Of a DNA stretch of 64,000 bases, positions 32,055-44,077 are shown piece by piece. The stretch's first letter is position 1. Each line of letters begins with the position of its first letter. Source of the DNA: Paragorgia papillata (taxonomy: Eukaryota > Cnidaria > Anthozoa > Scleralcyonacea > Coralliidae); contig JAWNZC010000314.1 of NCBI GenBank assembly GCA_035771165.1, positions 4,001,001 to 4,065,000 on the forward strand, written 5' to 3'. Both the position numbers and the translations under genes were made by a program. The notes beneath the pieces were generated by a model. It worked only from the letters and a program-made list of their open reading frames with translations. It did no database searches and was not told the origin of the DNA.

Positions 32055-32150
32055 CATCTGCAGTTGCAGTGGCTCAATGATTAGAGCGTCCGGTTAGCAT
32101 TCGAAATGTTGTGTGTACGAGTCCCATCTTGCGTTCAAAGTTTTCCGAGT
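32055..32150 (+). repeat. tRNA-derived SINE head (diverged)
   Basis: AGTGGCTCAATGATTAGAGCG with a weak B box (GTACGAGTCCC) and an AAAGTTTTCCGAGTTTT tail. A diverged sister of the repeat at 31775, about 280 bp away. Confidence 0.55.
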
Positions 32151-32484
32151 TTTCTAGAATAATTATCGGATTTCCTCTGTTCACAAAAACTAGACTTTCG
32201 CTTTTGTATTTCAGTGAGCTGAAACGGCAATCTGAGACTCAGAGGTGTGTGGTTTAAGTTTTTAATATTTTTAATTACTCACGGTCACGCGTGACTTGCT
32301 TTGACTAACCAATAGTAACGCTTTCAGAAATTTAGGCCAATCAAAAACATATTGAACTCGCCAAAGTGAAATTTGAAGCTCGCGAGACCAGAGGCTCTCC
32401 CTCTCCCAAACACAAACTCAGAGCCTCTGGTACCCAGGGTATGGGTTGTGCGGCAGAACGTACGAAACTTTAGAGTCTATAAAT

Positions 32485-32550
32485 TTGCACGGGTGGTACG
32501 TGCTGTTAGCGCGCTGCTTCTCACCAATGAAGTTAACCCCGCGGTCAGAC
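32485..32550 (+). repeat. 5S rRNA-derived fragment
   Basis: GTTAGCGCGCTGCTTCTCACCAATGAAGTTAACCCCG resembles the 5' part of the 5S-derived repeats at 58305 and 60001, but stops before the box C region. Confidence 0.4.
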
Positions 32551-32854
32551 AGGGTTATAGTATTATAATTATATGTGTAGAACTGAAAGATTTAAACGTA
32601 GTCCAATAGTTTCTGCTATCGATCAGTATACAACCTGAGACTAAATGAGTGTCCCAGTTAACAGTTGATTTTTAGATATTTTCCGCCAAGTTTTAGGAAT
32701 TTACTATGTATCATATAGAGTATAGTTAACTGAATTATTATTAATATTTTACTAGATTTTATATTGATTAATGTAAATAATTAATGCTTAAATTGTGATA
32801 ATTTGTGAACGTATTGTATTATTATTATTATTATTATGATTATTATTTGGCCTG

Positions 32855-34035
32855 AAACATAGATGGACATATTTATTGCGAACTCTACCCGAAATTCAAG
32901 ATCTAATACAACCATTGGAGAATGCGATAGCCAAGGTCTTCCTACCAGCTTTGACAGACCACGACTGCACCCAACTTGAGCGCGAGATTCTGGCACTACC
33001 AGTGAGAAAGGGTGGTCTTGGAGTCACAAACCCATGCCAAGAAGCAGATGAAGAATACGCAGCGTCCACAAAGTTGACAGCCCCATTGGTGGAACAAATC
33101 CAATCACAAATGCATGAACTACCTGATGATTCCAGAATACAAACGCTGAAACAGATGGTACGGAAAGAGAAAAACGAGGTCATAAACGAAAAAGCTGAAG
33201 TCGTCAACAGCTCAGCATCGCAAAAGGCGAAGCGAATGTTGGAATTTGCCTCAGAGAAAGGAGCCTCTACCTGGTTGACAGTTATCTCGATTTCAGAGAT
33301 GGGCTTTACTTTAAGCAAGCGTGAGTTCAAAGATGCATTGAAGTTAAGATATGATTGGCCTTTCAACGATAACCCATCGAAGTGTGTATGCGGAGAGTCC
33401 TTTAGCACAGATCATGCAATGATATGTAGACGAGGGGGGTTCATCATTCAACGCCACAATGAATTACGAGATTTGGAAGCTGAACTCCTGAATACCATTT
33501 GCAACGATGTGCAGATCGAACCAGTGTTGCAAGAAGTCAATGGCGAAGTCCTAAACCCAGGATCAAACAAATCAGCGGACGCCCGACTTGATGTACATGC
33601 ACGTGGTTTTTGGGAGAAACAAAGATCTGCATTCTTTGATGTCCGGGTATGTCACCCAAATGCAGAGTCTTATATGGATCTAACTCCTAAACAGATCTAC
33701 CGCATGCATGAGAATGAGAAGAAACGTATGTATAACAAACGGGTCACGGATATAGAGCAAGGAACATTTACAGTACACCGCTGATTTTTACAACAACTGG
33801 TGGAATGGGAGAAGAGTGTCTGAGATATCACAGTCGATTAGCTGAGCTACTCGCTAATAAGAAAGGAGAGATGTACTCGAAGACAATGGCGTGGATAAGA
33901 GCAAAGATATCCTTTTCAATCCTTCGATCAGCCCTGTTATGTCTAAGAGGGTCTAGAGTGATAAGAAGAGTACATTGTAATGTTAAAGATATTGATTTAG
34001 ACATAGAGACTGATGTTGCAAGGATCCATTAGTTG
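32855..34035 (+). pseudogene. LINE 3' part with CCHC and endonuclease-like tail
   Basis: The frame 32876-33784 plus a shifted frame to 34032 is the C-terminal part of a non-LTR retrotransposon [16 protein letters not shown] is a common post-RT motif. It is followed by a Cys-Cys-His-Cys cluster ([16 protein letters not shown]) and then [20 protein letters not shown] and [10 protein letters not shown], spaced like the (P)D..D/E..K core of restriction-like endonucleases of R2/R4/NeSL-type LINEs. The RT palm is missing (5' truncation just after an ATT-rich run). A stop and frame change near 33784-33805 separates the last 75 residues. An (ATT)n tail follows at 34322-34425. Confidence 0.7.
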
Positions 34036-34321
34036 TTTGCTTTTTGTTCTGACTATTTAAGGAAGATTCATTCTAAATAGGTTAAGATTTTAAAATATTT
34101 TAATCTATATTTATAATATTATCATTTATTATTATTATCCATAATTATAATCTATATTTGTAATTATTGTAAGTTAAGTTGTTTTTTTCTGAATGAAACT
34201 GTATTTTTTAGCTTTTGATGTACATTTTAACTAATTTTATATTTGAATGGACTTTATATATTTTTAATTGAACTAACTGACATTAATTGATTGACAATGT
34301 TGAAAAAGTGTACTAAGTATT

Positions 34322-34353
34322 TAAATTCTAAATAAAATTATTAATATTATTAA

Positions 34354-34387
<34 letters not shown>

Positions 34388-34425
34388 ATTATTATTAATA
34401 TTATTATTATTATTATTATTATTAT
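34322..34425. repeat. (ATT)n microsatellite tail
   Basis: Trinucleotide ATT/TTA run at the 3' end of the LINE fragment, possibly its reverse-transcription tail; a shorter ATT run (32817-32847) precedes the fragment. Confidence 0.8.
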
Positions 34426-34437
34426 AGATATATAGGT

Positions 34438-34530
34438 GACCACCTTAGCCTCATGTGAGTAGAGTTGTTGGTTCTCTCCTGTACCCCGGTTCTCCCATTT
34501 CCCTCCTCAGTAAAACCAACAGTGTCCCGC
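34438..34530 (+). repeat. 5S-derived repeat, tail part
   Basis: CACCTTAGCCTCATGTGAGTAGAGTTGTTGGTTCTCTCCTG and GGTTCTCCC..TTCCCTCC..AAAACCAACA match the body that follows the 5S-like head at 58305-58640. Confidence 0.6.
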
Positions 34531-34639
34531 CTGTTCCCAATTAGGAAGAAGGTTTATTTGGCTTATAATAAAAAATATTTACAAAATAATACTAACCCGC
34601 AGGTAGCATCAGCTAATCTTGGCGGGTACTTGCAGTGCT

Positions 34640-35545
34640 TTCAATGAGGCGAGCGCAATCGCGCTCGCGCTCGCCCACACGCTCCCAAGTTCGTTCTGCC
34701 AGCGCGATTGATCGCGCTGGCAGATAAGTAATTTGTCATAAAATGCGCTCGCAGATTATCTTCCACTGCCTAGAAATGGAGTAAATAAATGCTCAGTTGT
34801 ATATAATATGAAAATAATGGAATATCTCTTGTTTACTCTGTGCAGGAGTATACAGTCTAGCTTATAAAAACAAATCAATAAACCGGCGGCGTGGTTTTGA
34901 ACAACTTTATGCACGCATATTTACGAATTATGGCATCACAGGGAGATAAATTGTTCTTGGTTTTATTAAATTAACGGGTTTAGATATTAAATATTTTAGT
35001 TTGTTTCTAGTGGCAGGCTAACTGCACTCTCCAGACTGTATTGTCTTGCTGCATATTGTTTAATTGATATTCGTATTATTAAAAGACAAGCCGAAATCGG
35101 CGAAAATGCAAAATAGCGTTCGTTTGCTCACGGGGACGTCCGCTGCATGTTCCGGCGCGGCAATATCGGGATAAACACTACAAAATCTCAAACTTTATGC
35201 TAGTTGTGCAGATGAAAACCACAAATGACACTTAAAACATTGGTTTGAAGTTCATTTTTATGATAATAGACTGTTAAAATTGACCCAGGAAATGTAACAG
35301 GAAGTCATCAACATAAACCGGCGCTGTTTTTCAAGCGCTGGCGTATTTTATTCATTGAAAGCACTGGGTAGTAAGGAAAGGCGGAAAAAAAATATTAAAT
35401 ATATATATATATATACATATTTATACATACACACATATATACACATGCATAAATATATATACAGTTATACACAGAGACATATACGAGCTTTTGAAGTTAA
35501 AATAGAAATTGATAGATAACATGTAGGTAAGAGTATATGAAGTAT
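34640..35545. other. Intergenic, no gene recognised
   Basis: It contains a GC-rich palindromic patch GGCGAGCGCAATCGCGCTCGC and GCCAGCGCGATTGATCGCGCTGGC (34645-34725), a run of ACACATATATAC-type dinucleotides (35398-35470), and otherwise AT-rich DNA. Confidence 0.5.
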
Positions 35546-35561
35546 TCAAGCAGTAAAACTA

Positions 35562-35945
35562 TTAGCTATTAATTATTAATTTGGACGTGTCAACATAAGC
35601 ATCCTCTTTGAGTAAAATTTGAATTAATGTTTCTTGCATTTTTTTCTTAAAACTAGTTTTTGATAGTTTACGTGTTTTAAGTGGAATGTTGTTCCACATT
35701 TTGGCTCCTATTCTGGAAAAAGATTTGCTATACTGGTTTAATCTAGAGTGCTTAATACAGTAATTGCCGAATGATGAAGATCTGGTATTATATGCGTGGA
35801 TCACATTTGAGAATGTGAATAACTTTGAAATATTGGATGGAGTAAAATTATTGAATACATCGTGCATTAAAATCAAAGTTGATTTAAAATAAAGCATATT
35901 CAAAGGTAATATGTTTGAACAAATGAAAAGATTATTTCTACACAT
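35562..35945 (-). pseudogene. LINE reverse transcriptase, C-terminal fragment
   Basis: The minus-strand frame includes MLYFKSTLILMHDVFNNFTP, then IHAYNTRSSSFGNYCIKHSR, then GAKMWNNIPLKTRKLSKTSF and KKKMQETLIQIL. This is the end of an RT ORF of the CR1/L2/RTE-like group, where NTRSS and WNxxP are the conserved landmarks. Only about 127 residues remain. It is a different subfamily from 30986-31402. A smaller relative is at 61925-62110. Confidence 0.75.
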
Positions 35946-35999
35946 GAGCTAAATATATTTGACACTTAAATAAAGTTTACATACACACATATATATATA

Positions 36000-36090
36000 T
36001 AGGGCATACTGGGTAATTTTGGTGAAGAACAATTTCGAGTGCAGAACATATGCTTTTTAAGACCAAACCGAGCTATTTCGGCAGGAACTG
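36000..36090 (-). repeat. Truncated tRNA-Ala-like SINE tail
   Basis: GGTAATTTTGGTGAAGAAC..TTTCGAGTGCAGAACATAT..AAGACCAAACCGAG matches the body of the reverse SINE at 46600-46765; the tRNA-like head is mostly lost. Confidence 0.5.
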
Positions 36091-36703
36091 TCTTTGTCTT
36101 GCACTGTAGTCGGCAGTCGCCAGAGATCTTTAGACACACATCCGCTTGTAATTATATATACTTTTGAATACTGATCTAATTGGCAACACGCCGTTTTAAC
36201 AAAGACTATATTTTGTTTATCAAGTACTTCATTTACTGCTATTGTGGTTGTACTTAGAGATCAATAAATTAACGGTATTGTGAACGTAATGGGCGAGTCC
36301 AAGTCAAAATATTAAACTTAGTACTCGTCAGAATTCAGGAAACCCACTGGATATGGCTTTATCAAATATATATTGAGAGTATAATGTGTGTATTTACTCT
36401 GAATATTATTCAAACAAAAACAAGAAGAAAGAAAGTTGCGAATACAAAGAAAATCATGAAATTTTCTTTATAATATATTGGCCCGATCATCATCCTAGCT
36501 CAGTACTCTAATGAATTTAGCAGTCTGAACAATTAGGGTGTTTTTAAGGACATTTATGCAATATCCTGGTTGCTATGCGTGTTTTCATTGGTTGTTGGCC
36601 ATGATCTATTAGAGGACTGACACATGAGGTCAGCTGATAAAAACGTTTAAATTTTTGTATTGTATAAAACAAATAGATTCCATTTTTTTTTGTCTATTCA
36701 GTT

Positions 36704-36806
36704 ATAGATGCACAGAAGGCGTCACAACGTGGTAAGAACAATCACTCAACTGCGTCTAGTGGGTCACTTTTTTGTTCTTAACCGTTGTAACTCATCTGTG
36801 CATCTA
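36704..36806. repeat. Small palindromic repeat
   Basis: ATAGATGCACAGAAGGCGTCACAACG-type left arm pairs with CGTTGTAACTCATCTGTGCATCTAT on the right. About 100 bp. Confidence 0.6.
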
Positions 36807-37387
36807 TTTGTTTAATAAAATATATACAGACATCTATAGAACTTTCATGAGTCTGCATGCCAAGGTCAACTATATTTCTGTAGAGTGTAGACTATTTGTA
36901 AAATGTAGTGGCTGTAGACAGTGTGTCGTACCAGACCCAATTTTCTCCATGAGACAGGAAAAAGGCGTTTAGCCGTTTGAATTAATTTGGCAATTATAGT
37001 GAAGAGGGGAGAGCCTAGAGTGTAAAGTAATAAGGAAAATCCTTTCAAGGAAAGCCTTTTTAAAACAGAAATCTATTGCAAACAGGTTTTCAAAGTTCTT
37101 TGGGTTTTTTTACGCTTCTTGCCCTAGTGTTACTGCTCTACTGACTAAGCCACATGCAGCGTTTGGTTGCATGTGTTTAGTATGTTTATTGTGGTGGTTT
37201 TGTCGGTGAAGTTAATTAAGCGTATTTAATAGGTATTAAAATGTTTAACTCGGTAGCATTGTGTGACAAGATGAGGAGGAAGTATATTGTCTTGTGAGAC
37301 ATAGCGGGAAAAAGAAACTAAGTGTTTCCTTCAGGATTAGACATGAAAGGTGAAATGCAGTGTCAAAACAACTTTGCTTTATCTTAA

Positions 37388-37627
37388 AGGTGCTGTCCAG
37401 TCCGTTCTGCGCATGTACGAAACTAATGTTTACTTCTTCGTTTATAAAAAATATTTACTGATACCTTATTGAAGATTTTGTACCCAAAACAAAACATTTT
37501 CAGAAGAAATAAAAGAAATCCGAGGAGATCCTCACCGAATCGCTTGGTTTTCTGCCATGTCGCTTCTAGCGGTTTACATTGAGCTGAGTACTTCATGTAA
37601 ACCGTTAGAACGGACTGGACAGCATCT
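37388..37627. mobile_element. TTAA-flanked MITE (AGGTGCTGTCCAGTCCG)
   Basis: Inverted ends AGGTGCTGTCCAGTCCGTTC and CGGACTGGACAGCATCT between TTAA at 37384-37387 and 37628-37631. Same family as 29585-29862. Confidence 0.75.
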
Positions 37628-38254
37628 TTAAAGCATATAATGAAGTAATTGACCGTACCGAAAAAGATGGCGACTAGTACATTTAACAACAATATTTTAT
37701 ACGTGCAATAAATATTGTTTCTTGCAGAATTTTTGGAAGATATGGTTTTAAAATGATCAACTTTGGTAGGAATGAAGTTCTTGCTTACTTAATCCATCTT
37801 AGCATGATAAACAATATTTAGTTGTTATTTGAGCTGATTTGAGGTCGCAAAGCATTGTGGTTAAATGTACCGCCGCCATGTTTTTCGGCACCATCAATGA
37901 CAAAGTGACAAAGTGACTAAGTTGACAAAGTTTTGTGGAGAAATCCAGTCTAGTTCAAGACTTATAAGCTTTTAACCCTAGCTTAGAGTACCAGGGGTTT
38001 CCTTATTGACGAGTAAAATCGTCTGGATTAGCCAGAGTAAAATACTAAAGTATGTGCTTGGTACTGAAAAACCGTTAAAATCTACTTTCACCGACAGTAT
38101 GCTATTTAGTATGCATGCCAGTGAGTGATAAAAAAAGCGTCTACAAAGCGTTCTGATGACAATTTTGGTGTAATTTCAACTGTGACGTCATTCTTGAAGG
38201 CATTTTTAGCGATTGGCGTTTTGAATTTGACGCCCTCTTGGTGGGCTTAAAACA

Positions 38255-38440
38255 GGAGGAGGGGAGGGGAGCTTACTTGAGAATTGGAGCTCTGAAAGGG
38301 GGGTTAATGGAGAGGGAGACTCATTAGCGAGGGGTCAGGGGGGGCTTAATAGAGAGGGGGGCATTAGCGAGGGGGGCATGAGAGGGGGACTCATTAGCGA
38401 GGGAGACTCATTAGGGGGGGGGCTTAATAGAGCTTTTACG
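38255..38440. repeat. G-rich degenerate tandem repeat
   Basis: Irregular units of GGGGGG, CTTAATAGAGAGGGG and CATTAGCGAGG. Several runs of four or more G could form G-quadruplexes. Non-coding. Confidence 0.7.
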
Positions 38441-39036
38441 GTATAATACTGTTATAGGTTCTAATCACTGGCTTTGTGAGTCACCAATAATTAAGGCGCC
38501 AACTTCTATCGGAACTTAAAACTATGTAATTGTTGACATTTTTATGTGATTCCCCCTCAACAATTTCCGTATTTACACATAAGATAAATTCGTTGCTAAC
38601 TTCTATAACGGATCTAGCTGTTATTTTCTCCATAATCAAATCACATCAACACGCATTTGTTTTGTATATTAGAAGGAGGGCATACCTTACGTAGTTTTTA
38701 CAAAGCAATTCAGCTGTTTGGCATTTTAAAGCGGTCGTGTTTACAGTTTTTGAATTCCAACTAAGAATGCATTGAGCAGCTGTTAGGAACTTAATGTTAT
38801 CTTTCAATTTACACAGCTGGCATTCACAGCATGTGATGTGTTTACAAATTGTTTGAGATAATTTACGTCACCCTGTAAAGCTTTGAGGATTTATCTTCAT
38901 AATTGGTTATTTCTCTTTGTAATATCTCAGTAACGCTTGTTAAAAGGGAGATTAAAATCCTGTTATGGGGAATTATGACTATTATGAACAATTGAGAGAA
39001 CATCTATTAGCTCTGTAAGAGCACACATTTCATATT

Positions 39037-39137
39037 TTAACACTTTGAAGCCTGACGATGAGTCTTTAAGGTTTATTCTGGCTAACGCCAGACGATTTTA
39101 TTCAGCACAGGGAGAGGTCCTGGTCTCAAAGTGTTAA
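39037..39137. mobile_element. 100-bp MITE with TTAACACTTTGA ends
   Basis: TTAACACTTTGA at the left and TCAAAGTGTTAA at the right. The interior carries the CTGGCTAACGCCAGACGATTTTA motif that recurs at 38010-38050, 39590-39625, 39650-39755 and 42658-42690, and as a tandem array at 52800-52905. The ends include TTAA, which may be the target duplication. Confidence 0.6.
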
Positions 39138-39381
39138 GGGCTGTTCATATGAGGCGGGCTAGCCAGCCGGTCACCGGGCTGATTTCACGTCACGAAAATC
39201 TTATTACGACTATTTGAGAATTGCAGAATGATATAACAAAACAGAAATATACCTTCGTTTTTCTGTAAGTATAGCACATGCACAGGGTATTCTAATTCTC
39301 TTTTACAGTCAAAGAAAGATTTTCGTGACAAAAAATCAACCGGGTATAACCGGGCCAAGCCCGCCTCATATAAACAGCTCC
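39138..39381. mobile_element. Foldback MITE (GGGCTGTTCATATGAGGCGGGC)
   Basis: The left arm GGGCTGTTCATATGAGGCGGGC pairs with GCCCGCCTCATATAAACAGCTCC on the right, with inner paired CACGAAAATCTT. A second copy, itself interrupted, is at 50782-51128. Confidence 0.7.
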
Positions 39382-39384
39382 TTC

Positions 39385-39510
39385 TGATAAAGGACTCCGC
39401 TCGAAACGTCAGTATTTCATTATAAAAACTAATATCGGCGGTTTACCACCTTTTCACTTTGCTTTATCCAAAACACTGCCTATACGCAGCACTATACTTT
39501 TTGTAGCTCT
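39385..39510. repeat. CTCCGCTCGAAACGTC repeat copy
   Basis: GGACTCCGCTCGAAACGTCAGTATTTCATTATAAAAACT, then GGCGGTTTACCACCTTTTCACTTTGC and ACACTGCCTATACGCAGCACT, a near-complete copy of the family also seen at 57590-57750. Confidence 0.6.
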
Positions 39511-39759
39511 GTAAGGTCTATAGTGTGTTTTCTATAGTCCTCAAAATTGTCGTCGTTTAACACTCTGAGGCCAGGACCTCCCCTTGTGCTGAATAGCATC
39601 GTCTGGCGTTAGCCGGAATAAAATACTAAAGACTTAATTAAAGAGATAGGTTTTAACACTTTGAGGCCTGGACTTCCCCCTGTGCTGAATAAAATCGTCT
39701 GGCGTTAGCCAGAATAAAATACTAAAGACTCGTCGGGTTTCGAAATGTTAAAAGAGCGA

Positions 39760-41205
39760 TGTCACGCCATGCATTTTTAGTTTCAATTGTCTTATGTTGA
39801 AATTCTGAGCTGCAAATTTCAAAGTTAAAGCTGTACTGTGTACATTAATTCGATTGTGAAACACGAGTCCTCTAATAACTACAGAGGATTTCTGACCCTT
39901 TATTTAAGAACAAGTTTTTTTATACATAAACTGACCTAAACTTGATTACCGCCGTGCCAACAGAAATGAAGATGTTATATTTGCAATGTCTTTCAATCGT
40001 GCCTTAATTTTGACCATCCGTCTGTTGACCATACTTCTGTGCAGGTTTCTAGTGTCTGTTTTACGTTTTCACATAATATAAAACCGAGACTTTGTACACT
40101 TGTTATACTGAGAGAAGATTAAAATTATGGTAGTTGTCGACCGCAGTCGGAAGTAGCCAGAAGGTATTCAACAGATTTCCCTTTATTGATACCTGGAAAA
40201 TAAATGCTGTAGCTTGTCAGTTATTGCGATAATTTCACGCTGAGAAGACGGGAAAAGCCATTCTAGAGGTTCAAACAAATTTTCGGAGGGAGAATGCCCC
40301 CACCCCCTTGTGTCGTGGAATTCCTAGCGCCACTCCTGCATCTAAACGACGCTCAAGATGACTACCTTTTCTAGGAGGGCTGGAAGTTCTCTATGTAAAG
40401 ACGTTCAAGAGGGCTGGCTCTCGCACGAGGACCAAAAAGAGTTCCACGCATGAGCATGAAAGGCCAGTCCTCCACGAAGGGCTGGGAAATTCCCATGTAA
40501 ATGTTAGGTGAAATGCTGGCCACACCCCTTAAGGGTCTGTTGTATGCGTTCGTATATAAATCGTCGCATTTATTTCAGACGAATCCAGACGTTATTAAGA
40601 TGAAGATTAAAATCGTGTTTAGGTTTTTATGATTTATATATGAACATTGGGAGACCGTCTATAGATAAATCTAGTTCTTTATAGCAGTGTCCTCAAGTTA
40701 GAGGGATGAGCACACTTGGATTTGACTGATATACGCAATCTAACAGATACATTATAGACAAACATAACCACAGTTTAAGACCGTCTAGTTGCATATAGTA
40801 TAGTTATATTTACTGAACAGATTGCCCGTCCATTAATACATAGAGATTACCTATCTTCAATCGCTAGTAATTCGATTTAGGTTGTAACCTATTGACCCTT
40901 GGGTGTCTGCTTGTGATTAAAATCGTGCCTGATGCTTGCCAAAATACCTTGGCCACCTAAGAAAACAAGCCACCTATAGTTTGAGAAGGTTTATTCAGGT
41001 GTCACTAGTCAATGCCTTGTGCATTCTTGGCCGTTAGAATTTCACGTCATTTTATATGCGAGGCCTGCTTCCATGCGACAATGTCGAACTTATCACAACC
41101 TTCGAAAATCTTCCTTCACCAGAAATTCCTTTCAACATGTAGTTTAATTGAGTGAAATGCCAAATATTATACTTGTATACTCAATTGTTCTCCCGCCATT
41201 ACCCT
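39760..41205. other. Intergenic, no gene recognised
   Basis: AT-rich DNA. The stretch 39780-40030 resembles the inverse complement of about 2760-3050 (shared GAATTAATGTACA-type and TGCAGTTCAGAATTT motifs), so it is an interspersed repeat. No splice-bounded coding exon was recognised. Confidence 0.45.
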
Positions 41206-41209
41206 CTTG

Positions 41210-41400
41210 GCAACGGTTTCCGTAGCTCAGTGGTCAGTGCATTGCACTAGCATCGCAGGGTCGTGGGTTCAATTCCTAGCCGGAAGGCCTTGATGTTGCA
41301 TTTTTCACAACTGGTCCCAGTTTGGTCTTATAATGTATATATTCTACACCCGAAATTTCCCTTCACCTAAAATTCCTACAACATTCAGTGTGAGTGAAAT
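41210..41400 (+). repeat. tRNA-Ala-like SINE
   Basis: Head TTTCCGTAGCTCAGTGGTCAG, then the arm TTGCACTAGCATCGCAG with an AGC-like anticodon, then GGTTCAATTCC and GCCGGAAG closing the acceptor stem. A body follows: GATGTTGCATTTTTCACAACTGGTCCC, then TATATATTCTACACCCGAAATTTCCCTTCACC. The body after a pol III head defines a SINE. Other copies are at 41664-41800 (head deleted in part), 41905-42060 (diverged), 42700-42860 (diverged), and inverted at 46600-46765 and 46870-47000. Confidence 0.7.
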
Positions 41401-41663
41401 CGCCAAATATTACTTGTAATAATAAAATCAATTGTTCTCTCGGCATTATACCATCATATATATATATATATATATATAATAGTTAAAGTAGTCGTTTACA
41501 ATAGACCACAGAGTGCTCGATACTTTTGAAGGTAGAGCAAGATAGAAAGTATGATATAGATATAGCTATATATATATAATAGAAGATCTTATCGGAACCG
41601 AAATCTTATTGGGTTCCGGTTTGATTTACCACATTATATATACAGAACTCGTGGTCAAGCTCT

Positions 41664-41800
41664 TGGCAACGGCTTTCGTAGTGGTCAGAGCACTGCACTA
41701 GCATCGCAGGGTCGCGGGTTCAATTCCTGGTCATGTTGCATTTTCTCAACTGGTCCCGGTAAATGTATATATTCGCGAAATTTTCGTTCACCAAAAATTC
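41664..41800 (+). repeat. tRNA-Ala-like SINE, partial
   Basis: The A-box part is shortened (TTCGTAGTGGTCAGAGC), the B box is intact (GCGGGTTCAATTCC), and the body continues through TATATTCGCGAAATTTTCGTTCACC. Confidence 0.6.
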
Positions 41801-41904
41801 CTATATAGAACGTATTGCAATTTAATTAATTACTCTGTATTGTACCATTATATATACTGAACGCGTGGGTCCTGACTATAGGTCTTACTCTTATGAGCGT
41901 TTGT

Positions 41905-42060
41905 CAACGGCTCAGTCTAGCTCAGTGGTCATGCAGAGAATCGCACCATGCAGTATATATCGCAAAGTTGCGGGTTTGACTGCAGACGGAAGTTCTTATG
42001 GTGTCGCATTTTCGCAACTCGTCCCCGTTTAGTCTTGAAAACTATAGATTGGAAAAAAAA
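41905..42060 (+). repeat. tRNA-Ala-like SINE, diverged
   Basis: CTAGCTCAGTGGTCATGC, then GCAAAGTTGCGGGTTTGAC, then GTCGCATTTTCGCAACTCGTCCCCGTTTAGTC, a degraded copy of the repeat at 41210. Confidence 0.5.
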
Positions 42061-42104
42061 ATTTCCGAGTATGATTCTGAAATAAAGCCAACCTTATACA
42101 CAGC

Positions 42105-42150
42105 GAGTTAGAGAGCAGCGGGAGTAAAGACTCTGGGTACAAGGTTGAAA
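42105..42150. repeat. End fragment of the MULE-like family
   Basis: GAGAGCAGCGGGAGTAAAGACTCTGGGTACAAGGTTG matches the right terminal repeat of the element at 12043-13061 with several changes. Confidence 0.5.
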
Positions 42151-42869
42151 TAAAGCTTGGTGTATACAAAACATGTTTTGCACATACAATTAATAAAAAT
42201 TCACATGGGAATGTGTAGCATAGTTTAGAATTTCACATTTCAAACGCTTGTTTGGGATACGAGTTGAAGTTCTTTACACACTGAATTGAAAACTCACACT
42301 TGAAAGTCAGTTCTGTTTTACATGTGCACAATATATTTGCACAGTTGAAAACTTATATAGAATTAAAGTTATATTAGCTTATATTATATATATATATATG
42401 TACGTACTCTGTTCAACAACAATCTCTTCTGCATGTGGTCTTGATTTGTTCTGAGCTAACACGATGCAGGCTTGGAGAATTTCGACTATGTATTATTATA
42501 TAACGCAAATATTTACTTATGCTCTAAAACTAATCATCACTTAAAAATATTCCAAATAAATTAGAGCAATTGTGTTAGCTAGAAATAAATTTGCGCTTAT
42601 GGCCATTTGACTCAGCTAAAGAAATGTTTAACCATTTCAACTCTGAATTCCTTTTCAGTATTTTACTCTGGTTAACGCCAGACGATTTGTACTTGTCATT
42701 GGGAAGTCTTGCTCAGTGCATTGTCAGAGCTGCACTATTGAGTCGTGGGTTTGATTCCTAGCAGGAAGACCTCGATGTTGTCTTTTCTTAACAGTGTTCC
42801 CATTCTAATAAGTTGTACGTATCCATGTAGTGCATGTGGTACGTTTGCGAGCTTGGTGTAATGTAATAA

Positions 42870-43650
42870 TAATAATACATTTATAATAATAATAATATAT
42901 TTATAGAGCGCATATTAGCATAAAAATGTTCATATGCGCTTTTTACAGAACTATTTAACAACAGAATGTTAATTAAAAGCTCTACTGTAAAAATAAGTCT
43001 TAGTTGTTTTTTAAAAATAGTAAAAGAGCTAATGTTTCTAATAGCAACGGGCAGAGAGTTCCATTCTTTTGGAGCAGCATATGTGAAAGTTCTTGCACCA
43101 ATTGTTGGACGGAGCTCGAGTTTACTTGAAGGTGCAGCCAGAAGGAGTTCGTTACTGGAACGGAGGTTGTAGATAGACTGTTCCTTAATAGTAATCAAGT
43201 CAGATAAATAGACCGGAGCAAGTCCATGAATGGCCTTGAAAGTAAGAATGAGAATCTTAAAAAGTATTCTAAACCTGATTGGCAGCCAATGCAGATCAGC
43301 AAGGACAGAAGTCATATGTGTAAATCGCGGAATTTGCGAAACTAAGCGAGCAGCAGCATTCTGTATACGTTGCAGTTTAGCTATTTGATATGCCGGAAGG
43401 CCATAATATAAACTATTACAATAATCTACACGACTTGTAATGAAAGCATGGATAAGTGTAGCACTAGATTCTTTTGTTAAAAACTTCCTTATTTTCCTAA
43501 TATTGTATAAATAATAAAATGAAGATTTACATATCTTCTTAATTTGGGCATCTACGGATAATCTAGAGTCAAAAATAGCGCCAAGATTCGCAACTGAAGA
43601 GGAGGGCGTAATGGTAACAGACGTTTGGTGGACGTTCGTCAAGCTCAATT
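42870..43650 (-). pseudogene. LINE reverse transcriptase, C-terminal fragment
   Basis: A 255-residue minus-strand frame from the thumb and C-terminal region of a CR1/jockey-like RT ORF: SSSVANLGAIFDSRLSVDAQ, then LIHAFITSRVDYCNSLYYGL and LQRIQNAAARLVSQIPR, then LHWLPIRFRILFKILILTFK and GARTFTYAAPKEWNSLPVAI. It is open throughout, so the insertion is fairly young. It is truncated on the 5' side next to a reverse tRNA-like repeat (43660-43735). An (AAT)n run at 42866-42898 is its 3' tail. Confidence 0.85.
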
Positions 43651-43657
43651 ACTCGAA

Positions 43658-43738
43658 AAAGATTTCTGAGCCCCAAGCAGGGTTCGAACCTGCAACCTTC
43701 TAATAACCGGAATGTTAACCATTCTGACGCTCGAAATC
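43658..43738 (-). repeat. tRNA-derived SINE head (reverse)
   Basis: Reverse complement shows an A-box-like region and GGTTCGAACCCTGC. It directly abuts the truncated LINE, so one element probably inserted next to or into the other. Confidence 0.5.
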
Positions 43739-44077
43739 TTCCTTTATACTACTGATGACGTCATAGTGACGTTGATGACGTCAGCATTGTTGCCATGACA
43801 ACAAATGTGTAACATGTATTTGAATTCAGCGTACCCTCAATCTGTGAGAATTTCATTGCAATATATATAATATACGCGCATGTGGAGATACATTGCATGA
43901 CCGCGACCATTGTGGGTTTTCTTAAGTGAGAACGTCCAAATTACATATATGTTGCTTTCATTTGATAAACTTTGATAAACTTTTTAATAGGGTATAAACA
44001 CAATTACTGGTAAACCAGTAGTTTTCATTGCGGCCCTTAAACTATCTAAATTATAATTTACAAAATATGACTAAATA

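Noticed and set aside
41210..41290. Possible functional tRNA-Ala gene
   Set aside because: The same head is followed by the same body at several places and the stems have mismatches, so it is a SINE.
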